The notes beneath the pieces are model-generated. The model was given only the letters and a program-made list of their open reading frames with translations, did not search any database and was not told the origin of the DNA. DNA of 8,978 nucleotides from NCBI GenBank assembly GCA_005885565.1, contig VAXK01000265.1, forward strand, positions 1 to 8,978. Direction: 5' to 3'. Made by a program: the position numbers and the translations under genes. How positions within the stretch are numbered: position 1 is the first letter of the stretch; every line of letters starts with the position of its first letter. Origin of the DNA: Actinomycetota bacterium (lineage in GTDB: Bacteria; Actinomycetota; Thermoleophilia; Gaiellales; Gaiellaceae). Shown in pieces: positions 6,421 through 8,978 of this stretch.

Positions 6421-6760
6421 GTGGCCGCAGCCGAGACCTATCCGGACGACCTCAAGTACCACCCGGAGCACGACTGGGCCCGAATCGACGGCGACGAGGC
6501 GACGCTCGGGATCACCTGGTTCGCGCAGGACGCGCTCGGCGAGCTCGTCCACTTCGAGCTACGGCGAGGTCGAATCGGTCAAGGCCGTCTCGGAGGTGAT
6601 CGCGCCGGTCTCCGGCGAGGTCGTCGAGGTGAACCGCAAGGTCGTCGACGAGCCCGAGACCGTGAACGAGGCCCCGTACGGCGAGGGCTGGCTCGTTCGG
6701 ATCCGGCTCACCGATCCGAGCGAGGTCGATTCGCTGCTCGACGCGGAGGCCTATAAGTAG
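6421..6760 (+). CDS. gcvH: GcvH, lipoyl carrier (H-protein), frame disrupted with about 13 residues missing
   Basis: GcvH carries the aminomethyl group on a lipoyl-lysine between the P- and T-proteins. Frame 1 from the GTG at 6421 gives YPDDLKYHPEHDWARIDGD, then EATLGITWFAQDALGELVHFE, as in all GcvH. Directly after HFE (base 6558) the conserved sequence resumes in frame 2 as YGEVESVKAVSEVIAPVSGEVVEVN, with the lipoylation Lys at 6581-6583, ending YGEGWLVRIRL...LLDAEAYK at 6758-6760. The segment normally found between these parts (like PEVG...KD.S, about 13 residues) is missing. The joined length is about 113 residues against the usual 125-130, so a deletion of about 38 bases plausibly explains both the loss and the frame change. 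As written, frame 1 lacks the lipoyl lysine. Identity is certain; whether the lesion is real is doubtful, since the genes around it are otherwise well conserved. Confidence 0.9.
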
Positions 6761-6774
6761 CTCCTCGCCGAGCA

Positions 6775-8069
6775 GTGACGCGCTTCCTCTCGCTCACGGA
6801 AGCGGATCGGGAGGAGATGCTCGGCTCGATCGGCGTCTCGTCGATCGACGACCCGAGCGGGCGCTCTCCGAGTCCGAGCTCGTCGCGCACCTCGAAGAGC
6901 TCGCCGGCCGCAACGCGCACACCGGGGCCGAGCTTTCGTTCCTCGGCGCGGGGATCTACGACCACTACGTCCCTGCCGTCGTCGACGCGATCCTCTCTCG
7001 CGGCGAGTTGCTCACCGCCTATACCCCGTATCAGCCCGAGATGAGCCAGGGCGTGCTCCAGGCGATCTTCGAGTACCAGACCGCGATCTGCGAGCTCACC
7101 GGCATGGACGTCTCGAACGCCTCCGGCTACGACGGCACGACGGTCGCCGCCGACGCGTGCTTCCTCGCGAAGCACGCGACCGGTCGATCGAAGGTCGTCC
7201 TCGCCGAGGCCCTGAACCCCCAGGTGCGTCAAGTCGTGAAGACCTACGCGCCCGGATTCGGCCTCGACGTCGTCGAGGTGCCGCACCGGTCGGGCGTGAC
7301 GGATCCAGACGAGTTCCGCGAGGCGTGCCGGGACGCAGCGTGCGCGATCTTCCAGCAACCGAACTTCTTCGGCTGCCTGGAGCCGGCGCCGGACCTCGCC
7401 GCAGCGGCGAACGAGGCGGAGGCCCTCCCGGTGGCGCACGTCGATCCAGTCTCCCTCGGCGTGCTGGAAGCGCCGGGAGCCTACGGCTGCGCGCTGGCGA
7501 TCGGTGAAGGTCAGAGTGCCGGCAACTACCAGTCGTACGGAGGCCCGCACTACGGCTTCTTCGCCGCTCGCTCCGCGTACATCCGCCGGATGCCGGGCCG
7601 GATCGTCGGCGAGACGATAGACGCCGCGGGCAAGCGCGGCTATGTCCTCACCCTCCAGACGCGCGAGCAGCACATCCGGCGCGAGAAGGCGACGTCGAAC
7701 ATCACCACGAACCAGACCCTGCTGGCGCTCGCCGGGTTGGTCCACCTCTCGTGGCTCGGGTCGGAGGGACTCCGCGAGCTGGGGGAGACCTGCCTCGCGC
7801 TCGGACGCTACGCGAGGGAGCGACTCGAACGTGCGGGCTTCGAGCTCGTGTTCCCCGATCAGACAACATTCAAGGAGTTTGCCGTGCGAGTCGGACGGCC
7901 GGCGGCCGAAGTCGTCACCGAAGCGCGCCGAAAGGGTGTCCATCCCGGCTACGCGCTCGGGCGGGACTACGAGGGGCTTGACGACGCGCTCCTGGTCTGC
8001 GTTACCGAGCGACGCTCACCGGCCGACGTCGACCGGCTCGTCGACGTGCTCGTGGAGCGAGCGGCGTGA
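6775..8069 (+). CDS. gcvPA: GcvPA, glycine dehydrogenase (decarboxylating) subunit 1, frame disrupted
   Basis: GcvPA is the N-terminal half of the split P-protein and, with GcvPB, decarboxylates glycine. Frame 1 from the GTG at 6775 encodes RFLSLTEADREEMLGSIGVSSIDD, the normal start. The conserved protein then continues in frame 3 as PERALSESELVAHLEELAGRN (from about 6852), followed by FLGAGIYDHYVPAVVD, LLTAYTPYQPEMSQGVLQAIFEYQT, ICELTGMDVSNASGYDGTT, FQQPNFFGCLEPAPDL, YGGPHYGFFAAR and EQHIRREKATSNITTNQ. The segment between SSIDD and the ALSESEL part (like LFxxIP..VRF in Bacillus subtilis GcvPA, about 17-18 residues) is missing. The joined length is about 431 residues against 445-450. No PLP lysine is expected in this subunit. 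A non-triplet loss of about 50 bases explains both features. The GTG is 14 bases after the gcvH stop, with no strong ribosome binding site. Confidence 0.9.
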
Positions 8070-8103
8070 ACCGCCGGTCCCAGGCCGACTCCGAGACCGC
8101 CGC

Positions 8104-8978
8104 GTGAAGCTGATCTTCGAGAAGAGCCGAGCCGGCCGCCGGGCCTCGACGCTGCCGAGCTACGACCTGCCGCCGGGCGACGTCCCCGAGGAGCTGCGGC
8201 GGGAGCGCCCGCCGCGCTTGCCCGAGCTCGCCGAGCCCGAGGTCGTCCGTCACTTCAGCGAGCTCGCGACCCGCACGTTCGGGATCGACACCGGCTTCTA
8301 TCCGCTGGGGTCGTGCACGATGAAGCACAACCCGCGTGTGAACGAACGCGTGGCCGCGCTCCCGGGCTTCCGTGACCTCCACCCGCTCCAGGACGAGGAC
8401 GGCGCCCAGGGCGCGCTCGAGCTCGAGTGGCGTCTCCAGGAGATCCTCGCCGAGGTGACGGGCCTCGACGCGGTGTCGCTCCAGCCGGCGGCCGGGTCGC
8501 AGGGCGAGGTGACGGGACTGATGCTGATGCGTGCCTATTTCGCGGACCGCGGCGAGAGCGGGCGCGCCGAGATCGTCGTCCCGGACAGCGCGCACGGGAC
8601 GAATCCCGCAAGCGTCGCGATGGCCGGCTACACCCTCGTCGACGTCCGCACGGACAAGCGCGGGAACATCGACCTCGACGACCTCCGCGGCAAGGTCGGT
8701 GACCGAACGGCCGGGCTGATGCTGACGAACCCCTCGACGCTCGGGCTCTTCGACGAGAACATCGACGAGATCCAGCGCATCTTCCATCGCGCGGGCGCGC
8801 TCATGTACTACGACGGCGCGAACCTGAACGCGGTCTGCGGCATCTCGCGGCCGGGCGACATGGGCTTCGACATCGTGCACATCAACCTGCACAAGACGTT
8901 CTCGCAGCCGCACGGCGGCGGCGGCCCCGGCGGCGGCCCGATCGCGGTGCGGAAGACCCTCGACTCGTTCCTGCCCGT
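8104..8978 (+). CDS. gcvPB: GcvPB, glycine dehydrogenase (decarboxylating) subunit 2, 3'-truncated by window end
   Basis: GcvPB is the PLP-binding half of the split P-protein. Frame 1 is open from the GTG at 8104 to the window edge, giving 291 of an expected 480-490 residues. Motifs are IFEKSRAGRRASTLP at the N-terminus, GFYPLGSCTMKHNPR (64-78), LQPAAGSQGEVTGLMLMRAYF, PDSAHGTNPAS (160-170), MLTNPSTLGLF, YYDGANLNAV, RPGDMGFDIVHINLHKTF with the predicted PLP-binding Lys264 (8893-8895), and the Gly-rich PHGGGGPGGGP. The start is set by the conserved IFEKSRAGRR; no strong ribosome binding site is seen. A 34-base gap separates it from gcvPA. No frame break is seen in the visible part. GcvPA and GcvPB form an alpha2beta2 enzyme in characterised split systems. 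Confidence 0.95.
   Translation, partial: MKLIFEKSRAGRRASTLPSYDLPPGDVPEELRRERPPRLPELAEPEVVRHFSELATRTFGIDTGFYPLGSCTMKHNPRVNERVAALPGFRDLHPLQDEDGAQGALELEWRLQEILAEVTGLDAVSLQPAAGSQGEVTGLMLMRAYFADRGESGRAEIVVPDSAHGTNPASVAMAGYTLVDVRTDKRGNIDLDDLRGKVGDRTAGLMLTNPSTLGLFDENIDEIQRIFHRAGALMYYDGANLNAVCGISRPGDMGFDIVHINLHKTFSQPHGGGGPGGGPIAVRKTLDSFLP

Noticed and set aside
6708..7943. A long open frame (411 codons) on the minus strand opposite gcvPA
   Set aside because: It lies antisense to clearly conserved GcvPA sequence. Long antisense frames arise from GC-rich codon bias, and the product shows no recognised motif.
1..8978. Mobile elements, CRISPR arrays, tRNA or rRNA genes, or a novel defence-like system
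   Set aside because: Every long stretch is explained by conserved dcw or gcv genes; no transposase, repeat array, RNA gene or unassigned coding block was seen.

Overview
This is a GC-rich chromosomal window with no mobile-element, phage, CRISPR or RNA-gene signal. It joins the end of a division and cell wall (dcw) cluster to a glycine cleavage (gcv) operon. All genes are on the + strand. The gene order, the actinobacterial-type FtsZ N-terminus (NYLAVIKVVGIGGGG), the GTG and TTG starts and the strong GC bias point to Actinomycetota. The P-protein of the glycine cleavage system is split into GcvPA and GcvPB, whereas Streptomyces and Mycobacterium carry a single-chain GcvP. MurG has an unusual TEADARLGLANR segment. 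Together these suggest a deep-branching actinobacterium such as Thermoleophilia (Gaiellales or Solirubrobacterales). That placement is an inference, not a database result.

Layout: ftsW 3' end (1-270, true end uncertain), murG (113-1183), murC (1164-2303), murB (2300-3178), ftsQ (3201-3975, frame broken near 3640), a likely ftsZ promoter and inverted repeat (3953-4025), ftsZ (4091-5164), a 195-base gap with a strong terminator-like hairpin (5297-5324) and a leaderless-type -10 box, gcvT (5360-6409), gcvH (6421-6760, frame broken near 6559), gcvPA (6775-8069, frame broken near 6855) and gcvPB (8104 to the window end, truncated). The genes from ftsW to murB overlap or nearly overlap, as expected for one translationally coupled operon. 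ftsZ appears to have its own promoter.

The first block makes and places peptidoglycan. FtsW polymerises lipid II at the septum, MurG makes lipid II, and MurB then MurC (in pathway order) make UDP-MurNAc and UDP-MurNAc-L-Ala. FtsQ links the divisome together and FtsZ forms the ring. The second block breaks down glycine: GcvPA/GcvPB decarboxylate it, GcvH carries the aminomethyl group on lipoyl-lysine, and GcvT passes the one-carbon unit to tetrahydrofolate.

The most notable feature is a series of compact internal losses. Three genes (ftsQ, gcvH, gcvPA) change reading frame exactly where a short conserved stretch is missing. MurC lacks the conserved segment that normally carries the metal-binding His. 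All the conserved sequence around these points is intact. Because several of these genes are essential, collapsed short repeats or assembly error is more likely than real decay, but this needs read-level checking. I found no convincing undescribed system here. The best biological leads are the ftsQ-ftsZ intergenic control region, the apparently leaderless gcvT and the MurG variant motif.
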